Below the pieces are notes generated by a model. The model had not been told where the DNA came from. It ran no database searches and saw nothing but the letters and a program-made list of their open reading frames with translations. Below are positions 36,064 through 45,170 of a stretch of 64,000 bases of DNA, in pieces. The stretch spans positions 744,001-808,000 of the forward strand of contig OZ241886.1 in NCBI GenBank assembly GCA_965203375.1. Direction: 5' to 3'. Position numbers and translations under genes: made by a program. The stretch is from CATQHS01 sp965203375. Lineage in GTDB: Bacteria; Actinomycetota; Acidimicrobiia; Acidimicrobiales; Aldehydirespiratoraceae. How positions within the stretch are numbered: position 1 is the stretch's first letter; each line of letters begins with the position of its first letter.

Positions 36064-37152
36064 TCACGGGACAGGCCGGTCGGCTGGTGCCTCGGCGGTG
36101 GACAGGGACTCGACCAGTCGGGCGATCTCGGTGGTGGCGTCCATGGCGTCTTCGGCCAGGGGCAGGTCCAGCACCGGGATGGTGATCTCGCTCAGCCCGT
36201 GCTCGGCGACCAGCTCGACGATGCGGGCCGCGCAGGCGGCCGGGGTCCCGTGGACCACGAAGGGCAGCACCCACTCGTCGCGCAGCAGCCGGGCCGCGGC
36301 CTCCAGCCCCTCCGACGCCGACGCCTCCCGGATGGCGGCGGCCCGGTCGTCGCCCAGCCCGATGGCCGCCCTCACCTCCGGCGGCGAGTCGGCCAGCCGG
36401 TAGGTCATGTGCAGCTTGGTCTGCTCCAAGTCGGCGTCGGTGACCACCAGGGTGGTGGCGAAGGCGATCTCCGCCTCGTTGCCGACTGAGGCCGCGGCCG
36501 AGCGCACCAAGTCCACCTGGTCGGCGAGGAAGTCGCAGTGGATGTGGTCGAGCGAGACCCCGTCGGCCAGCCGGGCCCCCACCGTCAGCACCCGGGGCCC
36601 CCTCCCGGCCACCCATATCGGGATGGCCGGGTCGCCGTAGTCGAGCCGGGCCTGCCGGAGCCTCACCCGCGACCCCTCGTAGGTCACCGCCCCGCCCCCG
36701 AAGAGGGCCCGGATCGCCTCGATCGACTCCCGCAGAGTGGCCGCGGGTCGGGGCCGCCCCATCTCGATCGGGTCCAGCGTGACCGAGCCGCCCGCCCCCA
36801 GCCCCAGGAAGGCCCGGCCCCCGCTGAGCTCGTTGATCGAGGCGATGGCCGCAGCGGCCACGCTGGGGTGGCGGGTGTAGGGGTTGGTGATGCCGGGGCC
36901 GATCTCGATCCGCTCGGTGGCCAGGGCTATGGCGGTGAGGGTGACGTAGAGGTCGCGGGTGGCCAGGCCCTCGTCGAAGACCCAGCACCGGTCGAAGCCG
37001 AGCCGCTCGGCCCGGGCGGCCAGCCGGGCCACCTCGGCCGCCGGCCCCTCGGGCATCAGCCCGACCCCCCACTGCGGCCCCGCCCGCCTCGGCGCCCCCG
37101 CTTCGGGCTGCTCGGCTGGCCCGGCCCCCTGGTCTTGGTCAGACCGCTTCAT
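36064..37152 (-). CDS. LLM-class flavin/F420-dependent oxidoreductase
   Basis: 362 residues. The luciferase-like barrel begins at WGVGLMPEGPAAEVARLAAR; family landmarks are WVFDEGLATRDLYVTL, EIGPGITNPYTRHPSVAA, GGRAFLGLGAGGS and IPIWVAGRGPRVLTVGARLA, resembling F420-dependent methylene-tetrahydromethanopterin reductase-like proteins. The N-terminal 25 residues are low complexity. Similar in layout to the LLM gene at 52054. An Mch homologue is found at 50202. Confidence 0.88.
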   Translation of the reverse strand: MKRSDQDQGAGPAEQPEAGAPRRAGPQWGVGLMPEGPAAEVARLAARAERLGFDRCWVFDEGLATRDLYVTLTAIALATERIEIGPGITNPYTRHPSVAAAAIASINELSGGRAFLGLGAGGSVTLDPIEMGRPRPAATLRESIEAIRALFGGGAVTYEGSRVRLRQARLDYGDPAIPIWVAGRGPRVLTVGARLADGVSLDHIHCDFLADQVDLVRSAAASVGNEAEIAFATTLVVTDADLEQTKLHMTYRLADSPPEVRAAIGLGDDRAAAIREASASEGLEAAARLLRDEWVLPFVVHGTPAACAARIVELVAEHGLSEITIPVLDLPLAEDAMDATTEIARLVESLSTAEAPADRPVP

Positions 37153-37201
37153 CGGCTCGGCCGCCCCGCCCGCCCGGCCTCTGCCGCCACCGCCGCCGGG
37201 C

Positions 37202-38353
37202 CTATCTCATGGCGTCGAGAAGCGAGCGGCAGTCCTCGACGGTCACGGGGCGGGGGTTGTTGGGGATCATCACCATGCGCATCGACTCCTCGGCCACCGC
37301 GTCCCAGTCGAGTCCGGCGGTCTCGGCCCGCCGATCGGCCAGGCCCACGGGCAGGCCCAGGGCCTCCACCAGCCCGGCGAAGGCGTCGGCCAGCGCCTGA
37401 GGCGGTGCCTCGGGGTCCAGGCCCATGATCTCATTGACCGCCCGGCGCCGGTCCTCCGCGATGGCCGGCCCGTTGAAGGCGGCCACATACGGGAGCAGCA
37501 GGGCGTTAGCCAGGCCGTGGTGAAGGTGCAGGTGGCTGCACAGCCCGCCGGATAGGGCGTGGACCAGCCCCAGACCGGACTGGTCCATGGCCATGCCCCC
37601 GTAGAGGGCGGCCAGCATCATCGACCGCCGGGCGGCCAGGTCGGACCCGTCGCGGGTGGCCCTCTCCAGGCTGGAGGCGCACAGGCGCAGCGACTCCAGG
37701 GCCAGCATGTCGCTGACGGGGTTGGTGCGGCGGCCGGTGTAGGCCTCCAGGGCGTGGACGAAGGCGTCCATCCCGGTGGCCGCGGTGACGGTGGGCGGCA
37801 GCCCGACCGTGACCAGCGGGTCGAGCACCGCGGCCCGGGCGAACATCAGCGGGCTGGCCACGCCCTTCTTGAACGGCTGCGCCGGGTCGGAGATGACCGC
37901 CACCCGGCTCACCTCGCTGCCGGTGCCGGCGGTGGTGGGAACGGCCGCGAACGGGTGGCTGGGGCGGGTGACGGGGCGGCCGCCCCACTGGTAGTCGGCG
38001 TATTCGCCGCCGTTGGCCAGCAGCATGGCCGCGGCCTTGGCCGTGTCGATGGCCGAGCCGCCCCCCACAGCCGCCAAGGCGTCGCTTCGGTGCTCGTCGG
38101 CTGCGGCCCGGGCCGCGGCCACGTCGCCGACTTCGGGGTTGCCGGACACCTCGTCGTGGACGGCCGCGTCGATCCCGGCGTCGCCCAGGGCGGAGGCGAT
38201 CTCGGCGGGCAGGCCGGTGGCGGCCACGCCCGGGTCGGTCACCACCAACACCCGCCGGGCGCCGAGGGCGCACAGCACCTCGGCCAGCGCTATGGCCGCT
38301 GGCGAACCCCACACGATCCGGACGGGCATCTCGAAGCTGAAGCCGTCGGTCAT
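37202..38353 (-). CDS. Iron-containing (group III) alcohol dehydrogenase
   Basis: 383-residue Fe-ADH: the nucleotide-binding motif AVGGGSAIDTAKAAAML is near residue 85, and metal ligands lie in GMDAFVHALEAY and LVHALSGGLCSHLHLHHG (Asp/His set) around residues 190-270. ATG at 38353 (MTDGFSFEMPVRIVWG). It lies just downstream of a broken ferredoxin-hydrolase gene. Confidence 0.92.
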   Translation of the reverse strand: MTDGFSFEMPVRIVWGSPAAIALAEVLCALGARRVLVVTDPGVAATGLPAEIASALGDAGIDAAVHDEVSGNPEVGDVAAARAAADEHRSDALAAVGGGSAIDTAKAAAMLLANGGEYADYQWGGRPVTRPSHPFAAVPTTAGTGSEVSRVAVISDPAQPFKKGVASPLMFARAAVLDPLVTVGLPPTVTAATGMDAFVHALEAYTGRRTNPVSDMLALESLRLCASSLERATRDGSDLAARRSMMLAALYGGMAMDQSGLGLVHALSGGLCSHLHLHHGLANALLLPYVAAFNGPAIAEDRRRAVNEIMGLDPEAPPQALADAFAGLVEALGLPVGLADRRAETAGLDWDAVAEESMRMVMIPNNPRPVTVEDCRSLLDAMR

Positions 38354-38363
38354 GATGCGCCTG

Positions 38364-38799
38364 TCAACACCAGTCGAAGGCGGTGGCCGGCCGGCGAGCC
38401 CAGCCGTCCCGTCCGGTCTCGCGCATGGCCGGGCCGAGCCCGCCCATCTGTCTGGCGTACCCGTCGGCGCCCACGTTGCCCCAGCGGCCGTGGCCGGGGA
38501 ACACCCACTCCACCCACAGTCCGGCCAGGCGGTCCATGGAGTCGGCCAGAGCGGGCCCGGGCCGGGCGGCGGGCTTGGCGATTGCCGATGGACAGGGTGG
38601 GGCAGGCCGCTGCCGCCCGCCACATAGCCGCCTCCTCAGCCTCGTCGGCTGGCTGGCGGGCCACGAACGACCGGCCGTGCTCGTCGGCGCCGATCAGGTC
38701 CGGGGCCCAGTGCCGGGCGCTGTCGCAGCGAGAGCAGCGGTCGTCCACGAACCACGGTCCCTCGATGTTGTCTGGGTGGCTCCGATCCGAACGCGCCAT
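38364..38799 (-). pseudogene. Ferredoxin/MBL-fold hydrolase gene with large internal deletion
   Basis: The N-terminal part reads as a ferredoxin-like domain: NIEGPWFVDDRCSRCDSARHW, VARQPADEAEEAAM, ACPTLSIGN. In intact relatives a metallo-beta-lactamase domain follows. Here the frame runs into junk, but another frame of the same strand gives an MBL-type C-terminus: GLWVEWVFPGHGRWGNVG, then DGYARQMGGLGPAMRETG and PATAFDWC, with its stop at 38364. The hydrolase core is gone and the pieces are out of frame. Confidence 0.72.
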
Positions 38800-38819
38800 C
38801 GCCGCCGCCTTCTCCCGGC

Positions 38820-40706
38820 TCAGTTACCGGTCGGGTCGTAGCGGACGATGCCGAACACGGTGGTGTGGACGATCCGGCCTTGCTGGTCGAGGTTCATGCC
38901 CGAGAACAGGGTGTTGTAGCGGTTCGAGCCGGTGACCCAGTGGAAGGCCGACTCCCCGCTCTGGAAGTCGATGGCCTCCAGGGTCCACTGGCCGCGGCGG
39001 GCCCCGACCGTGTAGACATGGCGCAGGTCGGCGGAGACGATCGGCACCGCATTGGCCGAGCCGACCTCGGTGTTGGCCCAGGCCTCGCCGAAGGTCCGGG
39101 ACTCGGGGTCCCACTCGAACTTCTGGACCCCCTTAGGGGAGAAGGCCGGGTCGGCGCCTGCGTAGCTGACCAGGACCCGGTTGCCGACCGCGGACCAGCC
39201 CTCGGGGGCCGAGGCCGGGTCGTTGTTGACCACCAGCGCCCCGTAGCCGGCTGTCACCACCGACTGCTCGGTCTGGATGGAGGCCCGGTCCGGGTCGCCG
39301 ATCAGGGCCGGGAGCTGGCCGGCGATGCGGCGGCTAGGGGTGCCGGGGAGCTGCTCCCAGCCGTCGGGTATCTCATCGCGCCAGAACAGCACCACGTTCA
39401 TCACCGGCTCGCCGTCGGTGATGACCACGAAGCGGTCCTCGGCGCCGAACCCCATCAGGGACGGGGTGGCGCCGGAGCCGGCGTCGAGGCGGCTGAGGTA
39501 GGGCTCAGTCCAGGCCCCGTCGGCCTCGTCGGTGGACAGGGCCTCGCCGTCCCAGACCACCTTGTGGATGTGGCCGGCAGACACCGCGTAGATGCCGCCG
39601 TCGGAGTCGACGGCCAGGCTGTTGCGCACCCAGTCGGCGGCGCCGGGCCTGAAACCGGCGTCGAGCATGGCCCGGTTGTGGTCGGCCGCCCCCTCGGCCC
39701 CATTGAGCCGGACGGCGTAGTGGGCGGAGAAGTCCCGCTCCACCAGCACCAGCCAGCCCTGGTTGGTGACCATGGCGAGCCGGCCGTCGAAGGTGACGTT
39801 GGCCCCGACGAAGTCGCCTCCGATCCCCTCGGGCTTGCGCCACTCGCCCGCCACCTCTACGGGCGACTCCGGGTCGGCCCGGTCGGCGTCGGCGTAGGCG
39901 ACTATCGAGTCGGCCCCGCCCACGAAGAGGGTGTTGTCGGCGTCGAGGACGTAGTAGATGCCGGCCAGCCCGATCAGGTAGCGCACGGCCATGCCCAGCC
40001 CGGCGTCGACCAGATCGGCGCCGGTCAGCTCGTCGAGGACGGCGATCTCGGCCTCGGCCTCGGCTGCGGTCATCAGCGGCCCGTCGGTCAGGGGCAGCTC
40101 GGCCAGCACCTCCAGGGTGTCGTGGTCGAGCTTGGAGATCCGGTCGCCGCCGTTGCTCCAGATCACCCGCCGGCCGTCGGGATAGGGCGAGGATATGGCG
40201 ATGCCGAAATGGCCGGGGCCGAGATGGCGGTAGGTGAGCTCGACCGAGTTCCCGCTGTCGGCGGGCCCGGCCGGCCCCGCCACCGAGGACCAGTCGGTTT
40301 GGCCCGCATCACCGTGGGGCATCGGCACCGCCGAGTCGGCCAGGAACGGGTTGACCGGCGGCGGATTCGGCAGAGGCGGGAACTCAGGGGCCGGCTCTTC
40401 GGGCTCTTCGGGTGGGCTGGTTTCTTCGGGCTGGGTGGGCTCGGGGGAAGCGTCGTCGGGTTCGGAGGCCGCGGCCGGGCCCGTGGTGGCGGGCGACGGC
40501 TCGGAAGCCGGGTCGGCCGGCGGCGTTGTCGGGGGTTCCGGCCCAGCCTCGGGCTCGGCCCCGCCGTTGCATGAGACGATGGCCAGGGCTAGGACCGCGA
40601 AGACGGCGCCAGCCCGCCGGTGCTGGCTTCGCGGCGGCCGTCCATCCTTCCCGTTGGAGCGACACGACTTCGGGACCGGGGTGTCGTCCGGGCAAGGCGG
40701 ACTCAT
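38820..40706 (-). CDS. Exported lipoprotein with predicted beta-propeller-like domain, function unknown
   Basis: 628 residues. The N-terminus has a hydrophobic stretch and lipobox-like ALAIVSCN (Cys near residue 47), then about 80 residues of Pro/Glu/Ser/Thr linker typical of surface lipoproteins. The rest is rich in repeated short strands with Gly/Asp turns (GRRVIWSNGGDRISKLD; YYVLDADNTLFVGGADSIVA; GGIYAVSAGHIHKVVWDG), suggesting a beta-propeller. No catalytic motif recognised. The exact start is uncertain; a start closer to the hydrophobic segment is possible. Confidence 0.7.
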   Translation of the reverse strand: MSPPCPDDTPVPKSCRSNGKDGRPPRSQHRRAGAVFAVLALAIVSCNGGAEPEAGPEPPTTPPADPASEPSPATTGPAAASEPDDASPEPTQPEETSPPEEPEEPAPEFPPLPNPPPVNPFLADSAVPMPHGDAGQTDWSSVAGPAGPADSGNSVELTYRHLGPGHFGIAISSPYPDGRRVIWSNGGDRISKLDHDTLEVLAELPLTDGPLMTAAEAEAEIAVLDELTGADLVDAGLGMAVRYLIGLAGIYYVLDADNTLFVGGADSIVAYADADRADPESPVEVAGEWRKPEGIGGDFVGANVTFDGRLAMVTNQGWLVLVERDFSAHYAVRLNGAEGAADHNRAMLDAGFRPGAADWVRNSLAVDSDGGIYAVSAGHIHKVVWDGEALSTDEADGAWTEPYLSRLDAGSGATPSLMGFGAEDRFVVITDGEPVMNVVLFWRDEIPDGWEQLPGTPSRRIAGQLPALIGDPDRASIQTEQSVVTAGYGALVVNNDPASAPEGWSAVGNRVLVSYAGADPAFSPKGVQKFEWDPESRTFGEAWANTEVGSANAVPIVSADLRHVYTVGARRGQWTLEAIDFQSGESAFHWVTGSNRYNTLFSGMNLDQQGRIVHTTVFGIVRYDPTGN

Positions 40707-40764
40707 CAGCCCTCTGCCCTTTCGGTCGGAGCGGCCTTCCGGCGCTGGGGTGTCGGGGCGGCCG

Positions 40765-41235
40765 TCATGTTCGGTCCTGTTCGGCGATGACTTCCTCGCA
40801 GGCGGTCACCAGGGGGGCGACGTTGGGGTAGCCGGCGTAGGGGGCCAGCATGATCAGGGTCTCCCGCAACTCGTCGGGCGCCAGCTCGCCCCGCTTGAGC
40901 GCGGCCTTGGCCTGGAGCTTCCACACGTCGGTCTGGCCCCGGGCGGCGATGACGCCCATTATCAGCAGTCGCCGGTCCCGCACCGACAACACGCCGCGGT
41001 CGCCCCAGACCTCGGCGAAGAGGGTCTTGACCATCACGTCGGTGAAGGCCATGGTCCCCTCGGGCAGGGCGACCACATCCCCGGCGTAGATCTCGGCCAT
41101 GATCTCGCAGCCCCGCTCATAGGCGCTCTTGGCCGCCGGGTCCGCCGTGTCTCCGGCCGCCGAGCCTTCTGCGGCTGCCGCCGGACCTTCGGTCGTCGAG
41201 CCATCCGCGGTAGCCGCCGGGCCTTCTTCGGTCAT
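40765..41235 (-). CDS. Carboxymuconolactone decarboxylase family protein
   Basis: 156 residues: AYERGCEIMAEIYAGDVV, DRGVLSVRDRRLLIMGVIAA, and RGELAPDELRETLIMLAPYA match the CMD fold of the PcaC type. The AhpD-type C-x2-C redox pair is absent, so peroxidase activity is not expected. The first 35 residues are low complexity. ATG overlaps the stop of the upstream dehydrogenase (four bases), so the two are co-translated. Confidence 0.85.
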   Translation of the reverse strand: MTEEGPAATADGSTTEGPAAAAEGSAAGDTADPAAKSAYERGCEIMAEIYAGDVVALPEGTMAFTDVMVKTLFAEVWGDRGVLSVRDRRLLIMGVIAARGQTDVWKLQAKAALKRGELAPDELRETLIMLAPYAGYPNVAPLVTACEEVIAEQDRT

Positions 41236-42086
41236 CGGGCCTCCTCGCCGAGGTTGTAGATCGCGTCCATGGCGCCGTGCAGGGCCTCCAGCACCGCCGC
41301 GGTGCCGGGTCGAGTCTGGCCCAGCTCCAGGGCCAGGGCCAGGTCTTTGCGGCCGATGCCGGCCAGGGCCTCCAGGCTCTCCCGGAAGTCGCCGGTGATC
41401 TGCTCGGGCCGCAGGCCGACCAGGGTCTGGTACTGCTCGGTCAGCGAGCCCAACTGGCCCATGGCCCTCCACGCCTCCGTCAGCAGGGCCGGGTCGGCGC
41501 CCTGGGCCGCCATCAGGTCGTGCGCGGTGGCCGCCGCCGCGAACTGGGCGTAGGTCATCACGTTGACCGCGATCTTGAGGGCGGCCCCGGCTCCGACCGG
41601 CCCGGCGTCGATCACCCGGGCGGCGTATGCGTCCAGCAGCGCCCGGGCCGGACCGGGCATCTCGCTGAGCCCCCCGGCCAGCAGGATCAGGTCGCCGGTT
41701 CGGGCGCTGGCCGCCCCGCCGGCCACGCAGGCGTCGAACAGCTCCGCCCCCCAGGCCGCGGCCCGGCGGCGGGCGGCCCGGATCGTGTCGGGGTGGACGG
41801 TGGAGTGGACCAGGATCACCAGACCGTCGCCGGCCCCCTCGGCCAGGCCGCCCGGCCCGTCCAGCACTTGGTCTAAGTGATCGGCCGCGGGCACGCACAC
41901 GCTCACCGTCCCGCCGGCCGCCGCCACCTCGGCCGGGCTCCCCGCGGCCGCCGCCCCCAGGGCGACCACGGCGTCCATGGCGGCGGGGTCCACGTCGAAC
42001 ACCGTCACCTCGGCCCCGGCGCCGATCAGGTTCTCGGCCATGGCCGAGCCCATCATGCCCAGCCCGATGTAGCCGCACCGGGTCAT
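41232..42086 (-). CDS. NAD(P)-dependent 3-hydroxyisobutyrate dehydrogenase-type enzyme
   Basis: 284 residues of the beta-hydroxyacid dehydrogenase family: GYIGLGMMGSAMAENLIGAG is the N-terminal dinucleotide-binding motif, HSTVHPDTIR the substrate loop, and GPVGAGAALKIAVNVMTYAQ carries the catalytic Lys (KIAVN). Operon with the CMD gene, which suggests sequential steps on a shared substrate. Confidence 0.9.
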   Translation of the reverse strand: MTRCGYIGLGMMGSAMAENLIGAGAEVTVFDVDPAAMDAVVALGAAAAGSPAEVAAAGGTVSVCVPAADHLDQVLDGPGGLAEGAGDGLVILVHSTVHPDTIRAARRRAAAWGAELFDACVAGGAASARTGDLILLAGGLSEMPGPARALLDAYAARVIDAGPVGAGAALKIAVNVMTYAQFAAAATAHDLMAAQGADPALLTEAWRAMGQLGSLTEQYQTLVGLRPEQITGDFRESLEALAGIGRKDLALALELGQTRPGTAAVLEALHGAMDAIYNLGEEAR

Positions 42087-42185
42087 GCGGCCGCCTCGGT
42101 CAGGCCGTCGTCTCGGCTCACGCCGCCACCCCCCGGTCGGCCGTCTCGGATCACGCGGACCGCTCCGGTCATCCCGTCCTCCGGG

Positions 42186-43418
42186 TCACGCGGCCGCCGT
42201 CGCAGCCAGCCGCGGGCCGGGGGTGAAGGCGATGGGGAGGCTGGTCCAGCCGGTGACGTTGCTGCTGTGGAACCGCACCTTGTTGTCGTGGTCCACCCGG
42301 TAGTCGGGCATCCGGCGGTGGATCTCCTCCAGGGCCACCCGGCCCTCCATCCGGGCCAGGGCCGCGCCCAGGCAGAAGTGGGCGCCGTAGCCGAACCCGA
42401 GGTGGCGGTCGGGGCGGCGGTGGATGTCGAAGGCCTCGGCGGTGGGTCCGAACTCCCGGTGGTCGTGGTTGGCCGCCCCGATCAGCAGCAGCACCGAGTC
42501 GCCGGCCCGCATGGTGCGGCCGTGCATCTCGACGTCGCGGGCGAGGGTCCGGTGCATGTACTGGGTGGAGTTGTGGAAGCGCATCACCTCCTCCACCGCG
42601 TGGGGGGTCAGGGCCGGGTCGGCGGCCAGGGCTGCCCTCTGGTCGGGGTGGCGCGACAGCAGCTCCGCCGCGTTGGCCACCAGCTTGGTGGTGGTCTCGT
42701 GGCCGGCGATCACGAACAGCACGCAGAACCCCAGCAGCTCCGGCTTCGTGAGGGCCCGGCCGTCCACCTCCAGCCCCAGCAGGTCCGAGATCAGGCCCTC
42801 CCCGGCCCCGGCCCGCCGCCTCGCCAAGTCCCCCTCGAAGTAGCCGAGCAGGCCGAACATGCCCTCGGCCGCCTCGGCGGGGATCGACATGGAGCCGTCG
42901 GCCCGCACCAGCACCCGGTCGGCCTGCTCGGCCAGGGCGGGCCGGTCGGCCTCGGGGATGCCGAGCACGGCCGAGATCACGTCCATGGGGAACGGGCCGC
43001 TGACGTCGGCCACCAGGTCGGCCTCGCCGTCCTCTATGACCCCGTCGATGCGCCGGTTGACGATGCCGCGGATCTCGTCCTCCATCTGCGCCACCCGGCC
43101 GCCGGTGAACACCCTCGACACCAGCTTGCGCATGGCGGTGTGCTCGGGCGGGTCGAGCTCGATCATCATCTGCTGCTCGCTGGGCCTCTCGGCGTCGATG
43201 GGGCGCCGGGACTCCAGGGCGATGCCGCCCGCCGACGAGAAGGTCTTGAAGTCCCGGAACGCCTCCAGCACGTCGTCGAACCGGCTGAGCGCCCAGAACC
43301 GCAGCTCGGGGTTCCAGTAGGCGGGCGCCTCCTCCCGCAGCCGCCGGTAGGTGGCGTAGGGATCGTCGTGCATGGTGAAGGCGAACGGGTTGTAGACCAG
43401 CTCCGCCGCTGCCGCCAT
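42186..43418 (-). CDS. Cytochrome P450
   Basis: 410-residue soluble P450. I-helix oxygen-binding motif AGHETTT near residue 245, K-helix E-x2-R motif in VEEVMRFHNSTQYMHRTLAR, and heme-binding FGYGAHFCLGAALARMEG near residue 350 with the thiolate Cys. ATG at 43418; an upstream in-frame extension is unlikely to be translated. Electron donors could be the ferredoxin at 15263. Confidence 0.94.
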   Translation of the reverse strand: MAAAAELVYNPFAFTMHDDPYATYRRLREEAPAYWNPELRFWALSRFDDVLEAFRDFKTFSSAGGIALESRRPIDAERPSEQQMMIELDPPEHTAMRKLVSRVFTGGRVAQMEDEIRGIVNRRIDGVIEDGEADLVADVSGPFPMDVISAVLGIPEADRPALAEQADRVLVRADGSMSIPAEAAEGMFGLLGYFEGDLARRRAGAGEGLISDLLGLEVDGRALTKPELLGFCVLFVIAGHETTTKLVANAAELLSRHPDQRAALAADPALTPHAVEEVMRFHNSTQYMHRTLARDVEMHGRTMRAGDSVLLLIGAANHDHREFGPTAEAFDIHRRPDRHLGFGYGAHFCLGAALARMEGRVALEEIHRRMPDYRVDHDNKVRFHSSNVTGWTSLPIAFTPGPRLAATAAA

Positions 43419-43475
43419 GGGTGAACGGTACCATCGGGCCGCCCCGGCCATCACCGCCCCGAAGTTGAGGACTCG

Positions 43476-43670
43476 TTGCCGTTGAACCTGCCCGACGAAT
43501 ACGCCCACCTGACCCGTGAACAGCTCCGGGAACTGGTGCGCGAGCAGCTAGAGGGGCGGGATCTTGTTGCGGATCTGCTGGCCGACCGACGCCGGGAGGC
43601 GGAGCGGGAGGACGATGAGATGGACACCATCGCAGAGGCGCTGTCCGGTCCCGGCGATTCAAGCTCGTGA
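43476..43670 (+). pseudogene. Truncated AbrB-type antitoxin (module copy 1)
   Basis: 64 codons from a TTG. The region LTREQLRELVREQLEGRD then LVADLLADRRREAEREDD matches the C-terminal half of the intact antitoxin at 44925-45170 (MTRSQLRERVRDELEGLD; LVAKLLADRRREAAQED), while the DNA-binding AbrB half is missing and the VapC toxin is absent. Its stop overlaps the mftD start (GTGA), the same arrangement as the VapC stop over the second mftD copy. It is the remnant of the first copy of a duplicated module. Confidence 0.7.
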
Positions 43671-44836
43671 GCGGGGGCTGGTTCGAGTCGGTGGCGGAGG
43701 CCCAGCGGCGGGCCCGCAGGCTGCTGCCCAAGTCGGTGTACGGGGCTCTGGTGGCCGGGTCGGAGCGGGGCGTTTCGATGGGCGACAACGTCGAGGCCTT
43801 CGACGAGCTGCTGCTGTCACCGGCCGTGGCCGACCGGCCCGCCGAGCGCCGGATGGAGACCACGGTGATGGGCCAGCCGCTGTCGATGCCGGTGATCCTT
43901 TCGCCTGCCGGGGTCCAGGCCGTGCATCCCGAAGGCGAGGTGGCGGTGGCCCGGGCTGGCGCGGCCCGGGGGGTGGCGGTGGGGCTCAGCTCCTTTGCCT
44001 CCAAGCCGGTGGAGGAGGTGGTGGAGGCCAACCCGCAGACCTTCTTTCAGCTCTATTGGGCCGGTGACCGCGACTCGATCCTGGCCCGGGCGGAGCGGGC
44101 CCGGGCGGCGGGGGCGGCGGGTTTGATCCTCACCCTCGACTGGTCGTTCTCGCACTCGCGGGACTGGGGGAGCCCGTCCATCCCGGAGCGGTTTGACGCC
44201 GTGACGGTGCTGAGGCACCTGCCCGAGGCCCTGGCCCGGCCCCGCTGGGCGCTCCGCTGGGCCCGCTCCGGCGGGCTGCCCGGCCTGGAGGTGCCGAACT
44301 TCGCCGTGGGCGGCGAGCCGGCCCCCCGATTCTTCGAGGCCTACGGGGCCTGGATGCAGACCCCGCCTGCGACCTGGGACGACGTGGCCTGGCTGCGGGA
44401 GCAGTGGGACGGCCCGTTCATGCTCAAGGGGGTGATGCGCCCCGACGACGCCCGCCGGGCCGCGGACGCCGGGGTGACGGCCATCTCGGTGTCCAATCAC
44501 GGCGGCAACAACCTCGACGGTTCCCCGGCCCCGATCCGGATCCTGCCCGCGGTGGCCGCCGCGGTTGGGGATCGGGTGGAGGTGGTGATGGACGGCGGCG
44601 TCCGCCGGGGCTCCGACGTGGTGAAGGCGGTGGCCCTAGGGGCCCGGGCGGTGATGATCGGCCGGGCCTACCTGTGGGGCTTGGCCGTCAACGGCCAGGC
44701 CGGCGTGGAGAACGTGCTCGACATCCTTCGGGCCGGCATCGACTCCACCCTGCTAGGCCTGGGCGCAGCCTCCACCGAAGACCTAGACCCCGGCCACCTG
44801 TTCACGCCCCCCGACTTCTCGCCGTTGAACTGGTAG
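43667..44836 (+). CDS. mftD: MftD-like FMN-dependent alpha-hydroxy-acid dehydrogenase (premycofactocin synthase family)
   Basis: 389-residue FMN enzyme of the lactate dehydrogenase/glycolate oxidase superfamily. Residue runs such as WFESVAEAQRRARRLLPKSV, GLSSFASKPVEEVVEANPQT and GPFMLKGVMRPDDARR match the MftD branch, which converts the cyclised MftA-derived core to premycofactocin. The active-site VSNHGGNNLDG contains the conserved His. None of mftA, mftB, mftC, mftE or mftF is in the window. GTG overlaps the stop of a broken antitoxin gene. A truncated second copy of this gene is at 45532-45908. Confidence 0.85.
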   Translation: MSGGWFESVAEAQRRARRLLPKSVYGALVAGSERGVSMGDNVEAFDELLLSPAVADRPAERRMETTVMGQPLSMPVILSPAGVQAVHPEGEVAVARAGAARGVAVGLSSFASKPVEEVVEANPQTFFQLYWAGDRDSILARAERARAAGAAGLILTLDWSFSHSRDWGSPSIPERFDAVTVLRHLPEALARPRWALRWARSGGLPGLEVPNFAVGGEPAPRFFEAYGAWMQTPPATWDDVAWLREQWDGPFMLKGVMRPDDARRAADAGVTAISVSNHGGNNLDGSPAPIRILPAVAAAVGDRVEVVMDGGVRRGSDVVKAVALGARAVMIGRAYLWGLAVNGQAGVENVLDILRAGIDSTLLGLGAASTEDLDPGHLFTPPDFSPLNW

Positions 44837-44841
44837 AGCAC

Positions 44842-44928
44842 ATGCCGGAACCACGCCAAGACCCGACCACCCTCAAATGCGAGCAGTGTTCCCACCATGG
44901 CAATGCGAGTGGTATCATTGCCTCATGA
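44842..44928 (+). pseudogene. Truncated 5' fragment of the zinc-ribbon protein gene
   Basis: A 28-codon ORF starting MPEPRQDPTTLKCEQC is nearly identical to the start of the gene at 45914 (MPEPRQDPTTLKCERC) and then diverges. Its TGA overlaps the ATG of the AbrB-like antitoxin (ATGA, 44925-44928), so translation may couple mftD to the TA pair. Confidence 0.7.
44899..44922 (+). promoter_or_regulatory. Inverted repeat operator candidate before the AbrB-like antitoxin
   Basis: GGCAATG (44899-44905) and CATTGCC (44916-44922) form a perfect 7-bp inverted repeat with a 10-bp centre, ending two bases before the antitoxin ATG. Position and symmetry suit an autoregulatory site. Confidence 0.5.
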
Positions 44929-45170
44929 ATGGGACACATGCTGTTGTAGTGGGAGATCGGGGCCGGATCGTCGTGCCCGCCGAAGTCCGTGAACGGGTCG
45001 GGCTGGACGAAGGGACGCCCTTGGTGCTGCTGGAGACCCCCGCTGGGCTCGTGCTTATGACTCGCAGCCAACTCCGAGAACGGGTGCGGGATGAACTCGA
45101 GGGGTTGGATCTGGTCGCGAAGTTGCTTGCCGATCGGCGCCGGGAGGCCGCGCAGGAGGATACAGTGTGA
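44925..45170 (+). CDS. AbrB/SpoVT-type antitoxin
   Basis: 81 residues. The N-terminal swapped-hairpin DNA-binding domain (AVVVGDRGRIVVPAEVRERV then GLDEGTPLVLLETPAG) is the AbrB fold, and the C-terminal helix (RSQLRERVRDELEGLDLVAK) would bind the toxin. Followed by vapC with a GTGA overlap. Less GC-rich than its neighbours. Confidence 0.88.
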   Translation: MNGTHAVVVGDRGRIVVPAEVRERVGLDEGTPLVLLETPAGLVLMTRSQLRERVRDELEGLDLVAKLLADRRREAAQEDTV

